A stretch of DNA of 12,125 bases, from the NCBI GenBank assembly GCA_041654095.1, contig JBAZED010000020.1:1-12125 (forward strand). The letters are read 5' to 3'. How positions within the stretch are numbered: the first letter of the stretch is position 1; every line of letters starts with the position of its first letter. Below are positions 1 to 7,269 of the stretch, piece by piece. The notes under the pieces were generated by a model. The model did not search any database, was not told the DNA's origin, and saw only the letters and a program-made list of their open reading frames with translations. The translations under genes were made by a program, and so were the position numbers. This stretch comes from UBA1424 sp041654095. GTDB taxonomy: Bacteria; Bacillota_I; Bacilli_A; RFN20; CAG-826.

Positions 1-1
1 C

Positions 2-10
2 AGGAAGGAG
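2..10 (+). promoter_or_regulatory. Displaced ribosome-binding sequence of the TetR gene
   Basis: AGGAAGGAG is an excellent Shine-Dalgarno sequence but ends 29 bases before the only good start codon (ATG at 40), and no start codon sits at normal distance. The bases immediately before the ATG (AGGA) abut it and are too close to work. If the 20-base palindrome at 13-32 folds in the mRNA, the effective spacing falls to about nine bases. Alternatively the site belongs to something upstream of the window. Confidence 0.4.
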
Positions 11-34
11 TAATTCGGTCAGTTAACCGAATAA
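11..34. promoter_or_regulatory. Probable TetR operator palindrome
   Basis: A 7-base inverted repeat, ATTCGGT (13-19) and ACCGAAT (26-32), is separated by six bases and flanked by T/A bases that extend the symmetry to about 24 bases. It lies directly upstream of the TetR-family gene, where such regulators commonly bind to repress their own operon. The palindrome and its position are seen; the operator role is inferred. In RNA it would form a 7-bp stem between a strong ribosome-binding sequence and the start codon. Confidence 0.55.
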
Positions 35-39
35 CAGGA

Positions 40-612
40 ATGGGTCGCCCAAAAGGTAGTGTCAGCAAGGAACGTATCATCGACGCGGTAGAAGTTTTGA
101 TCGCCGCCAAAGGGGTCAAGAATTTTTCATTGCGCGATGTCGCCCTCAAAGCCAATCTTTCTCCTGGAACAATTTATTATCACTATGCGAGTAAAGATGA
201 TTTGGTGTTCGACGTTATTTGTACGCATATGAATCGCCTCAAACAAGAATATCTAGATTGGCTCGCCCGCCATGAATTGGATTTAAAACCCGACCGCTTT
301 CTCAATGTCGTTTTTCATAAGGGTGTCAAGCTCTTCGACCGCGCCAAAATGCACATCTTTCTCATCAACGAATGCCTAGGGGGTGACGAATCCCTGCGCA
401 GCAAGTTCATCGAAAAGTATCACGAGTGGCAAGAGACTCTATTTTTTGGCGTCCAGCGCGTTTTCGCAAATGTCGAGGATCCCGAAGCCTATGCTTATGC
501 TCTCATGCTCATCATCGATGGCTTGGTCATACAAGAAATTCTCAACGGCCAGGATTTTAATAACGAACGATTGCTGAAAATCATGATGAAAGCTGGCAAC
601 GCTCATGGATGA
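40..612 (+). CDS. TetR/AcrR-family transcriptional regulator
   Basis: A 190-residue protein of typical TetR length, opening with the M-x-R-P-K-G type start common in the family. Residues 10-58 form the N-terminal DNA-binding domain, with a helix-turn-helix at about 28-48 (FSLRDVALKANLSPGTIYYHY, including the family's usual tyrosines). The remaining helical region is the ligand-binding and dimerisation domain, with no signature that names the ligand. It is the first gene of the operon and overlaps the next by eight bases, so it is probably made in fixed ratio with the enzymes and represses them and itself through the palindrome at 13-32. The reading frame stays open to the window edge, but no ATG, GTG or TTG lies upstream, which supports ATG 40. 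Given the lipid/glycerol enzymes downstream, a fatty-acyl or glycerol-phosphate type ligand is a guess only. Confidence 0.9.
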   Translation: MGRPKGSVSKERIIDAVEVLIAAKGVKNFSLRDVALKANLSPGTIYYHYASKDDLVFDVICTHMNRLKQEYLDWLARHELDLKPDRFLNVVFHKGVKLFDRAKMHIFLINECLGGDESLRSKFIEKYHEWQETLFFGVQRVFANVEDPEAYAYALMLIIDGLVIQEILNGQDFNNERLLKIMMKAGNAHG

Positions 613-2314
613 GAAATTATTCAACAGGATCAAAAAGGAACTAACTGATTTATTTCCTCAGATAACAGTCAGCGATAAAGAGGGTTGCGTTTTGCTCGAG
701 GGCGAACTTGACAGTTGGCAGCAGATCGTCGAAGCCGGCTACTTAGCCGTCAAAGCCAAAAGCGAAGGCGTCATCAACCGCATTTCTCTAAAAGATTACA
801 AAGAACCTCCACTTCGCATCAGTCCCATTTCCGACAATCGATACGAAGGAGTAAAATGCGACGTCTTGATCATCGGAGGCGGCATCGTCGGAACGGCCAT
901 TCTGCGCGAATTTACAAAGTATCAAGTCGATGCCGTTTTGATCGAAAAGGAAAATGACGTCGCCTTGCACGCGAGTAGCCGCAACGATGGTTGCATCCAC
1001 GTCGGTATGGATCTTTCCCACCGCTCCGAAAAGCATAAATACTTGCGCCGTGCCGCCGCGATATACGAAGACCTCGCCAAAGACTTGGGCGTTGACTTTG
1101 TAAGGTGCGGACAAACGCTCGTTTTCGCGAGCAAGCTAGCCAAGATAGCCATGCCCTATCTTTTTAGTTCCGCTAAAAGGAAAGGGATCAAAGGCGCGCA
1201 ATTACTCAATCGCGATGAACTCTTGAAACGCGAGCCGAATATTGATAAAAGCGCGCAATTCGCAGTCTTTTTCCCCGAAGGAGCAGTCGTCTCACCATAT
1301 AATATGGTGGTTGCCCTGGCGGAGAACGCCATTGAAAACGGCGGTCGCATCTTTCTAGACACCGCGGCATTAGACTTCGAGATGAAAGACCGCCGCATCG
1401 TGAGCATCAAGACCAACCGCGGTGCGATCTATCCGCAAATCGTCATCAATGCCGCCGGGGTGTTTTCCGATGTCATCGCCCGAAAAGCCGAAGACCAATT
1501 CTTCACCATCCACCCGCGCCGCGGGGTCGAGATGGTCCTCGATAAAAAAGCCGCCGAGAAATCGGTGAACTCAACCCTTTCTTTCTACTTTGGATCAAGC
1601 GACAAGAAAGCTCATACAAAGGGTGGCGGCATCATTCCGACCGCCGATGGCAATATCGTCATCGGCCCGACCGCTTCCGAATCTCCGGATCGGGAAAACT
1701 ATGAGACCAACGACAATGAGATAAATGCTCTATTTGAAAAGCATTCGCTAACGCTGCCGACTTTGAGCCGCGCTGACGTCATCACGTATTTCGCGGGGAT
1801 CAGAGCCTCGACATATGAGGAAGATTTCGTTATACGCAAGGGCAAGTGGACGCGCAATATCATTCATGCCGCCGGCATCCAATCGCCGGGTCTCACGGCC
1901 GCTCCCGCCATCGCCGAGGAAATCATACGGATCTACCAGGAACTAAAAGGCGAAACCTTAGAACCGAATCCTCATTTTTCAAGGAAAAGAAAGATTCGAC
2001 CGCCATTAAAAGAAATGGACAAAAAGGACCGCGATGCCCTCATAAAAGCCAATCCTGATTACGGCCAGATAATCTGCCGCTGCGAAGAAATATCAAAAGG
2101 CGAGATAATCGATGCCCTTCATCGCCCACTCGCAACAAATACCGTCGATGGGATCAAGCGCCGGATTCGAGCCGGGATGGGACGTTGCCAAGGCGGATTT
2201 TGTCAGCAGTTAATTGTGCAAATCATGGCTCAGGAACTTCATGCTTCACTTTGTGAAATAAAGAAAAAAGGCGAAGGAAAAATCCTCCTAAATCAAACTG
2301 AGGAGGGACTGTGA
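605..2314 (+). CDS. glpA: GlpA-like FAD-dependent glycerol-3-phosphate dehydrogenase with N-terminal BON-like domain
   Basis: Predicted to oxidise sn-glycerol-3-phosphate to dihydroxyacetone phosphate with FAD. Three parts are visible in 569 residues. Residues 1-63 match the BON pattern (helix, I-x-V...G-x-V-x-L-x-G, helix, then A....GV..I). Residues 85-440 are a DAO-type FAD domain, with the Rossmann glycine motif GGGIVG at 91-96 and an SSRNDG stretch near 124-129 typical of the GlpA/GlpD group. Residues 487-545 form a BFD-type [2Fe-2S] domain with Cys491, Cys493, Cys528 and Cys533 (CxC...CxxxxC), as in E. coli GlpA. Without the first 75 or so residues its length and layout fit GlpA; the BON-like extension is not usual. 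The start overlaps the TetR gene by eight bases with only a weak ribosome site, so coupling is likely. It precedes a GlpB-like gene and a DUF1667 gene, likely partners. A related 2-hydroxy-acid or alkyl-glycerol-phosphate substrate is possible. Confidence 0.85.
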   Translation: MDEKLFNRIKKELTDLFPQITVSDKEGCVLLEGELDSWQQIVEAGYLAVKAKSEGVINRISLKDYKEPPLRISPISDNRYEGVKCDVLIIGGGIVGTAILREFTKYQVDAVLIEKENDVALHASSRNDGCIHVGMDLSHRSEKHKYLRRAAAIYEDLAKDLGVDFVRCGQTLVFASKLAKIAMPYLFSSAKRKGIKGAQLLNRDELLKREPNIDKSAQFAVFFPEGAVVSPYNMVVALAENAIENGGRIFLDTAALDFEMKDRRIVSIKTNRGAIYPQIVINAAGVFSDVIARKAEDQFFTIHPRRGVEMVLDKKAAEKSVNSTLSFYFGSSDKKAHTKGGGIIPTADGNIVIGPTASESPDRENYETNDNEINALFEKHSLTLPTLSRADVITYFAGIRASTYEEDFVIRKGKWTRNIIHAAGIQSPGLTAAPAIAEEIIRIYQELKGETLEPNPHFSRKRKIRPPLKEMDKKDRDALIKANPDYGQIICRCEEISKGEIIDALHRPLATNTVDGIKRRIRAGMGRCQGGFCQQLIVQIMAQELHASLCEIKKKGEGKILLNQTEEGL

Positions 2315-3561
2315 TGAAAACGTATGACGTAATTGTCATCGGTGGTGGCCCCGCCGGTTTGGCCGCAGCGATTAAAGCCGATGAAAACAAGGCTCGCGTC
2401 TTGCTCATTGAACGGGAAGCAAAACTAGGCGGAATCTTAAAGCAGTGCATTCACGATGGTTTCGGACTTGCGCGTTTTAAGGAAAAGCTCAGCGGCCCGG
2501 AATACGCCGCGCGAGAAATTGAAAAACTGAAGAGCACAAAGGTGGAAACCTCAACGCTCACATATGTGACAAACATCGCGAAGATAGATGACAATTTTGA
2601 ATTGACACTCGTGACAAGACAAGGAATCGCCAATGTTGTCGCGCCAAAGATTATTTTGGCAACCGGTTGCCGCGAACGAACTTCTCGCCAGATTTTTATA
2701 AATGGAACTAATCCGGCCGGCGTGATGACGGCTGGCGCGGCCCAATATTACATAAATATTTTAGGGCAGATGCCGACCAAAAAATGCGTCATTCTCGGAA
2801 GTGGCGACATCGGCTTGATCATGGCGCGGAGAATTACCCTTGAAGGCGGACAAGTCCTCGGCGTTTACGAAGTTAAGCCGACACCGAGCGGCTTGACGAG
2901 AAACATCGTTCAATGCCTTGATGATTTTCAAATTCCGCTCCACCTATCGCACACCGTGACGAGGGTCTTTGGAACCGATCGCCTGCAGGCTGTCGAAATC
3001 GCCAAGGTCGATGAGCGGATGCGGCCCATCGACGACACGAGGAAGATCATCGAATGCGATGCTCTCATCGTCTCGGTCGGATTAATCCCAGAAAATGAAA
3101 TAGCCGAGCAATTAGGAGTTAAAATTAATCCGCGAACAAAGGGCCCATTCGTCGATCAAACTATGATGAGTATGGTTCCCAACATCTATTCGTGCGGGAA
3201 CGCTCTGCATGTCAGCGACCTTGCCGATTTCGTCTCGGAAAGTGGCGAAATCGCCGGTCAAAATGCCGCGAAAACAAATCAAAAAGAACGCAAATTGCTG
3301 GAAATAGCCGTCGATTCAAAGCTTCTTTATTTCGTTCCATCCCACATTGATATCAATCAAATTAACGATAATGTCGTCGCCTATTTTCGAAGTGCCGGCG
3401 AAGTCAAAAACGCGACGATTCTCATCAAATCCAATAACGTTGTAATATTCAAAAAAACTTATCAAAGATTGCGACCACCGGAGATGGAAAGAATCACAAT
3501 CGACTTTTCTGGGCGGCGCGCAACCGCTTCTTTGGAAGTGCGTTTGGAGGTCGCAAAATGA
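2314..3561 (+). CDS. GlpB-like FAD/NAD(P)-binding oxidoreductase
   Basis: A pyridine-nucleotide-disulphide-type flavoprotein of 415 residues. The first Rossmann fold binds FAD (DVIVIGGGPAG, glycines at 10-15), the ATG motif of the family is at 116-118 within ILATGCRER, and a second dinucleotide fold (LGSGDIG, 161-167) fits NAD(P). A C-terminal YSCGNALHVSDL segment completes the FAD site. The closest families are the FAD/NAD subunits paired with GlpA-like proteins, HcnB and sarcosine-oxidase-alpha-type proteins. It probably carries electrons from the GlpA-like subunit to NAD(P)+ or another acceptor. I chose ATG 2314 because AGGAGG at 2301-2306 lies seven bases upstream; a GTG three bases earlier is only four bases from it. 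ATG 2314 overlaps the previous TGA by one base, and the 3' end overlaps the DUF1667 start by four. No redox-active CxxC is visible near the FAD domain. Confidence 0.85.
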   Translation: MKTYDVIVIGGGPAGLAAAIKADENKARVLLIEREAKLGGILKQCIHDGFGLARFKEKLSGPEYAAREIEKLKSTKVETSTLTYVTNIAKIDDNFELTLVTRQGIANVVAPKIILATGCRERTSRQIFINGTNPAGVMTAGAAQYYINILGQMPTKKCVILGSGDIGLIMARRITLEGGQVLGVYEVKPTPSGLTRNIVQCLDDFQIPLHLSHTVTRVFGTDRLQAVEIAKVDERMRPIDDTRKIIECDALIVSVGLIPENEIAEQLGVKINPRTKGPFVDQTMMSMVPNIYSCGNALHVSDLADFVSESGEIAGQNAAKTNQKERKLLEIAVDSKLLYFVPSHIDINQINDNVVAYFRSAGEVKNATILIKSNNVVIFKKTYQRLRPPEMERITIDFSGRRATASLEVRLEVAK

Positions 3562-3923
3562 TTAAGAAAATAACGTGCATCGTCTGTCCGAATGGATGCC
3601 AACTCGAAATCGATGAACTGACTCACCAAGTGACCGGCAACAAATGCTTGCGCGGCGTCACTTTTGCCATCAACGAAGTTACGAACCCTCTGCGCAGCGT
3701 GTCCTCGACGGTCCGGACGAACCTTCCAGAATACCCAGTCGTCTCCGTTCGGACAAACGGCGAAATTCCTAAGGATCAAATGCTTGGTTTAATCAAGCTT
3801 CTCAAAGGAGTAATCGTTGATGATTATCTCCCAATCGGGACGATAATAATTCATAATGTTTTTGGTAGTAACGTCGATGTTATCACGACGGCAAATATGC
3901 AAAAAGGAGATTTATGCGTATGA
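3558..3923 (+). CDS. DUF1667 family four-cysteine protein, probable small redox subunit
   Basis: A 121-residue protein with an N-terminal cysteine cluster: Cys7, Cys10, Cys14 and Cys30 (CxxC, three residues, C, then KCLRG). This is the hallmark I associate with DUF1667, a family found beside GlpA/GlpB-like genes in Clostridia and Thermotogales (family recall, not searched). Four cysteines could hold an iron-sulphur cluster or zinc. No membrane segment or signal peptide is seen. It starts in an ATGA overlap with the oxidoreductase gene, with TTGGAGG seven bases upstream, and its last ten bases overlap the kinase gene. Position and stoichiometric coupling suggest the third subunit of the glycerol-3-phosphate oxidising complex, taking the place of E. 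coli GlpC, to which it is not evidently similar. The biochemical role is inferred. Confidence 0.8.
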   Translation: MIKKITCIVCPNGCQLEIDELTHQVTGNKCLRGVTFAINEVTNPLRSVSSTVRTNLPEYPVVSVRTNGEIPKDQMLGLIKLLKGVIVDDYLPIGTIIIHNVFGSNVDVITTANMQKGDLCV

Positions 3924-5479
3924 TTGACAATCCTCTCATTTTGACTTTCGACTGCGGAACGCAGAGCATCCGCGCCCTTCTCATCGATAAGAAAGGCAAC
4001 ATCGTCGCCAAGGAACAGATTGCGTTTGTCCCTTATTATTCGCTCCAACCCGGCTATGCCGAGCAGAAACCGAGCATCTACGTCGACACTTTAAAAGAGG
4101 TTTCGCGCCGCATTCACCAAAACAATCAGCAGCATCTCGGCAGCATTGTCGCCGTCACGATTACAACGATTCGCGATACATGTGTCTGCGTCGATAAAGA
4201 TGTTAAGCCTTTACGCGATATCATCGTCTGGCTCGATCAGCGCGAAGCGAAATGTGAAAAACCTCTACCGCTCGTCTCGAGATTAGCCTTTGGTCTAGTC
4301 GGCATGAGCGAGGCTCTCCAAGATCAAAGAAAAATAACCAAGAGCAATTGGATTAAAGAAAACGAACCTGAGATTTGGGCCAATACTTATAAGTACATCT
4401 TGTTAAGCGGCTATCTCGTCTATCAATTGACCGGTCAGCTGATCGATTCGACGGCGTCGCAAATCGGCCATATCCCATTCGACTATAAAAACAATAAGTG
4501 GTACGAACCATCAAACATCAAATTTCCCATTTTTGATGTCGAAGTGGAAAAGCTTCAGGAAATCATTCCTCCGGGATCGACTTTGGGGACCATTTCCAAA
4601 GCCGTCAGCGACGAGTACTTAATCAAGGAAGGTTTGCCCGTCATCGCCACCGCTTCCGACAAAGCTTGTGAAACCTTGGGTTGCGGCGTTCTCGACAACA
4701 ACCTCGCATCGCTCAGCTTCGGAACAACGGCGACGATTCAGACCACACTTCGCAAATACGTCGAGCCGCAGCAATTCATGCCGGCTTATCCGGGAGCGAC
4801 TTCCGGTACGTGGAATCCCGAAATTCAGGTTTATCGCGGCTTCTGGATGATCAGTTGGTTTAAAAAAGAGTTCGCCGAAAAAGAAGTCGTTCAGGCCCCT
4901 AAACTAGGCCTTTCCCCCGAAGAACTATTAAATCGCCGCCTCAAGGAAATCCCCCCGGGCAGCGACGGACTTATCCTGCAGCCCTATTGGGCTCCGATGC
5001 TCAAGCAACCCGAAGCCAAAGGCTGCATTATCGGCTTCTCGAGCGAACACACTCGCATCCACATTTATAAAGCGATCATCGAAGGCATCGGTTACGGTCT
5101 GATGGAGGGAATGCAAAATCTCGAGAAAAGTTCCAAGCAGACCATCGACGGCTTAACGGTTTCAGGCGGAGGTTCACAAAGCGAAGAAATATGTCAGATA
5201 ACCGCCGATATGTTCGGGAAACCAGTCTACAAAATCCAGACCTATGAAGCTTGTGGCCTCGGCAGTTCGATGGTCGCCTTCGTCAGTTTAGGCATCTACA
5301 AAGACTATCGCGAAGCCATTGCCAACATGGTTCATTACACCAAGACTTTCACCCCAAATCCCGAAATTCATAAAATATACGAGAGTTTGCATGCCCGCAT
5401 TTACAAGCGCATTTACAAGCAGCTGCGACCTCTCTATTGGGAGCTCCGTTCAATCATAAAAGGTAGGGAGGACAAATAA
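3914..5479 (+). CDS. FGGY-family carbohydrate/polyol kinase
   Basis: An ATP-dependent sugar or polyol kinase of 521 residues, the usual length. The N-terminal FGGY domain has the phosphate-binding strand LTFDCGTQSIRALL (Asp13, Gly15, Thr16) and WLDQR at 106-110. The C-terminal domain has the likely catalytic Asp249 in ATASDKACETLG, an LSFGTTA phosphate loop near 267-273, a GGGSQS adenosine motif at 418-423 and the ACGLGSSMVA segment at 446-455. Classical glycerol kinase begins DQGTTSSRA and has a different active-site neighbourhood, so this is not plain GlpK; the fold alone does not fix the substrate. Beside a glycerol-3-phosphate dehydrogenase, glycerol, dihydroxyacetone or an alkylglycerol is plausible; a pentulose is the alternative. 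The AGGAG at 3905-3909 is four bases before ATG 3914 and ten before ATG 3920 (Met3), so the start may be either; 3920 would give an ATGA overlap with DUF1667. A 12-base tandem duplication near the end encodes RIYKRIYK. Confidence 0.85.
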   Translation: MRMIDNPLILTFDCGTQSIRALLIDKKGNIVAKEQIAFVPYYSLQPGYAEQKPSIYVDTLKEVSRRIHQNNQQHLGSIVAVTITTIRDTCVCVDKDVKPLRDIIVWLDQREAKCEKPLPLVSRLAFGLVGMSEALQDQRKITKSNWIKENEPEIWANTYKYILLSGYLVYQLTGQLIDSTASQIGHIPFDYKNNKWYEPSNIKFPIFDVEVEKLQEIIPPGSTLGTISKAVSDEYLIKEGLPVIATASDKACETLGCGVLDNNLASLSFGTTATIQTTLRKYVEPQQFMPAYPGATSGTWNPEIQVYRGFWMISWFKKEFAEKEVVQAPKLGLSPEELLNRRLKEIPPGSDGLILQPYWAPMLKQPEAKGCIIGFSSEHTRIHIYKAIIEGIGYGLMEGMQNLEKSSKQTIDGLTVSGGGSQSEEICQITADMFGKPVYKIQTYEACGLGSSMVAFVSLGIYKDYREAIANMVHYTKTFTPNPEIHKIYESLHARIYKRIYKQLRPLYWELRSIIKGREDK

Positions 5480-7212
5480 TGTCAAACAAACCGTACAAAG
5501 GCTTCTCACCTAAATGGGTCGATACTCCGGCCGATCCGCGCAGTTGGCGCTCGATCTTCCGCTGGGGCAATCCTCAGTATTTTAAATGGCCGAAAGAAAA
5601 TCTTTACCACATCATAAAGGAAATCTTCAAGATGAGCGATGAAGATTTTCAAAAGTATGATGGAAGTCTCGGCTTTGGCCCCGTCGACTATTGTCTCCCA
5701 TCAAACCTAGCGAGCGAGCACATCGCGGCTTTCAAAAAAATCGTCGGTGGTGATTATGTGAAAACCGACAACTATTCGCGCTTGAGTGTTGCCTATGGCA
5801 AAACGATGCACGATGTCTTGCGACTTCGCCAAAAAATCGTCGAGAATATTCCGGATGCCGTCCTCTATCCCGACACTCGCGAACAAATTGAACAAGTCGT
5901 GGAATATTGCGCAAAACACAAAATCCCCGTCTATGTCTATGGGGGTGGGAGCAGTGTCACCCGCGGCGTCGAATGCGTCAAGGGCGGCATCAGCCTCGAC
6001 ATGCGTTTACGCTTCAATAAAGTACTGGCCTTTCATGAAATCGACCAGACGATTACCGTGCAAGCCGGTATGAGCGGACCGAAACTCGAGGAAACCCTCA
6101 ATAATGCTGTGAAACTATTCGGGGCTAAAAGAGCATATACATGTGGCCATTTTCCCCAGTCGTTTGAACATAGTTCGGTCGGCGGTTGGGTCGTCACTCG
6201 CGGCGCGGGTCAAAACTCGACTTACTACGGCAAAATTGAAGACTTGGTCCTCGAGCAAAAGTACGCGACCCCGATTGGAAATATCATCACTTCGCCCTAT
6301 CCTCGCGAAGCGACCGGACCATCTCTCAATCATATCATGATGGGCAGCGAAGGGGCATTTGGTGTCCTCACCGATGTCACATTGCGCGTGTTCCGACTGA
6401 CCAAGGAAAACCGCAAATGCTTCTCGTTTATGTTCCATAATTGGGAGGACGCTCAGGCTGCGACACGCGAGATGATGCAGTGCGAAGCGGGTTTTGCTTC
6501 GGTCTTCCGCTGTTCCGATGCCGAAGAGACAGATTTGATGATGCGCCTTTACGGCGTCGATGAATCACCGCTGTCCAAACTATTTACAATCGGTAGATAT
6601 CGCCCGATGGAGAGGAGCTTGTTCCTCGGGTGGAGCGAAGGCGAAAAGGGCTTTGCCAAAAACGTCGCCAGGAATATTGGGCGCATCGCCCGCAAGCACG
6701 GCGGCATGAGTATGACCGGCTATGTGACTAAGGCGTGGGAAAAGGGCCGTTTCAACGATCCATATCTTCGCGACTCGATGCAAGATTTCGGAATTTTGAC
6801 CGACACGCTCGAATGCTCGGTCTTGTGGTCGAATATGGCGGAAGTCCATCGCAGCGTTCGCAAATATTGCCATTCGCGTCCCAACACGGTCGTCACCACG
6901 CATTTATCACACGCCTATCCTCAAGGGGCGAATCTCTACTTCATCTTCATCACGAAAATGGACAATATCGATGACTATATTTCCTACCACAGCGGCATTC
7001 TCGATGCGATTCAAAAATCCGGAGCTTCGATGTCGCATCACCACGGCATCGGCAAGATGTTCGGGCCCTGGCTTGAAGGCTCGTTAGGAAAAACCGAGTA
7101 CTCAGTATTAAAAGCTTTAAAACGGCATTTTGACCCCGATAATATTATGAATCCGGGCGGCACCTTGGGCTTTGATATTCCCGAAGAAAAGAAACATTTT
7201 TTAGGTAAATAA
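5479..7212 (+). CDS. Alkylglycerone-phosphate synthase-like FAD-binding oxidase
   Basis: A vanillyl-alcohol-oxidase-fold flavoprotein of 577 residues. From memory it resembles eukaryotic AGPS along its length: AYGKTMHDVLRLRQ...IPDAVLYP (105-130), FAD loop YGGGSSVTRG (154-163), EHSSVGGWVVTRGAG (230-244), MGSEGAFGVLTD (288-299), YLRDSMQDFGILTDTLECSVLW around Arg431, the tyrosine in HAYPQGANLYFIF (Tyr480), and the triple histidine SHHHGIG (His520-522). In AGPS the HHH motif, a nearby arginine and this tyrosine serve exchange of the acyl chain of acyl-DHAP for a fatty alcohol, giving alkyl-DHAP. Related D-lactate and glycolate dehydrogenases instead have EHG(I/V)G, so AGPS-type chemistry is favoured. 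No peroxisomal-type or secretion signal is visible. It is the last gene of the operon, starts in a TAATG overlap with GGGAGGA just upstream, and is followed by a hairpin terminator. Alternative: an uncharacterised 2-hydroxyacid oxidase. Confidence 0.85.
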   Translation: MSNKPYKGFSPKWVDTPADPRSWRSIFRWGNPQYFKWPKENLYHIIKEIFKMSDEDFQKYDGSLGFGPVDYCLPSNLASEHIAAFKKIVGGDYVKTDNYSRLSVAYGKTMHDVLRLRQKIVENIPDAVLYPDTREQIEQVVEYCAKHKIPVYVYGGGSSVTRGVECVKGGISLDMRLRFNKVLAFHEIDQTITVQAGMSGPKLEETLNNAVKLFGAKRAYTCGHFPQSFEHSSVGGWVVTRGAGQNSTYYGKIEDLVLEQKYATPIGNIITSPYPREATGPSLNHIMMGSEGAFGVLTDVTLRVFRLTKENRKCFSFMFHNWEDAQAATREMMQCEAGFASVFRCSDAEETDLMMRLYGVDESPLSKLFTIGRYRPMERSLFLGWSEGEKGFAKNVARNIGRIARKHGGMSMTGYVTKAWEKGRFNDPYLRDSMQDFGILTDTLECSVLWSNMAEVHRSVRKYCHSRPNTVVTTHLSHAYPQGANLYFIFITKMDNIDDYISYHSGILDAIQKSGASMSHHHGIGKMFGPWLEGSLGKTEYSVLKALKRHFDPDNIMNPGGTLGFDIPEEKKHFLGK

Positions 7213-7227
7213 GCTTTATTTTGCTTT

Positions 7228-7254
7228 AAAAAGCCGCGAAATTCGCGGCTTTTT
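7228..7254. terminator. Bidirectional intrinsic terminator shared by two convergent genes
   Basis: The stem GCCGCG (7233-7238) pairs with CGCGGC (7244-7249) around the loop AAATT. It is flanked by an A-run on the left and a T-run on the right, so a hairpin followed by U residues forms on both strands. It lies 15 bases after the AGPS-like stop and 15 bases after the hppA stop on the other strand, and so ends both transcripts. Confidence 0.9.
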
Positions 7255-7269
7255 GCTATATTCCATAGA

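Noticed and set aside
2311..2316. GTG at 2311 as start of the GlpB-like gene
   Set aside because: It is only four bases from AGGAGG; the ATG three bases later has ideal spacing and gives the usual M-x-x-YDV start.
40..7212. Possible alternative genetic code (TGA as tryptophan), given the Mycoplasmatota-like gene content
   Set aside because: Several genes end at TGA exactly where the next gene starts, and tryptophans are encoded by TGG, so the standard code applies.
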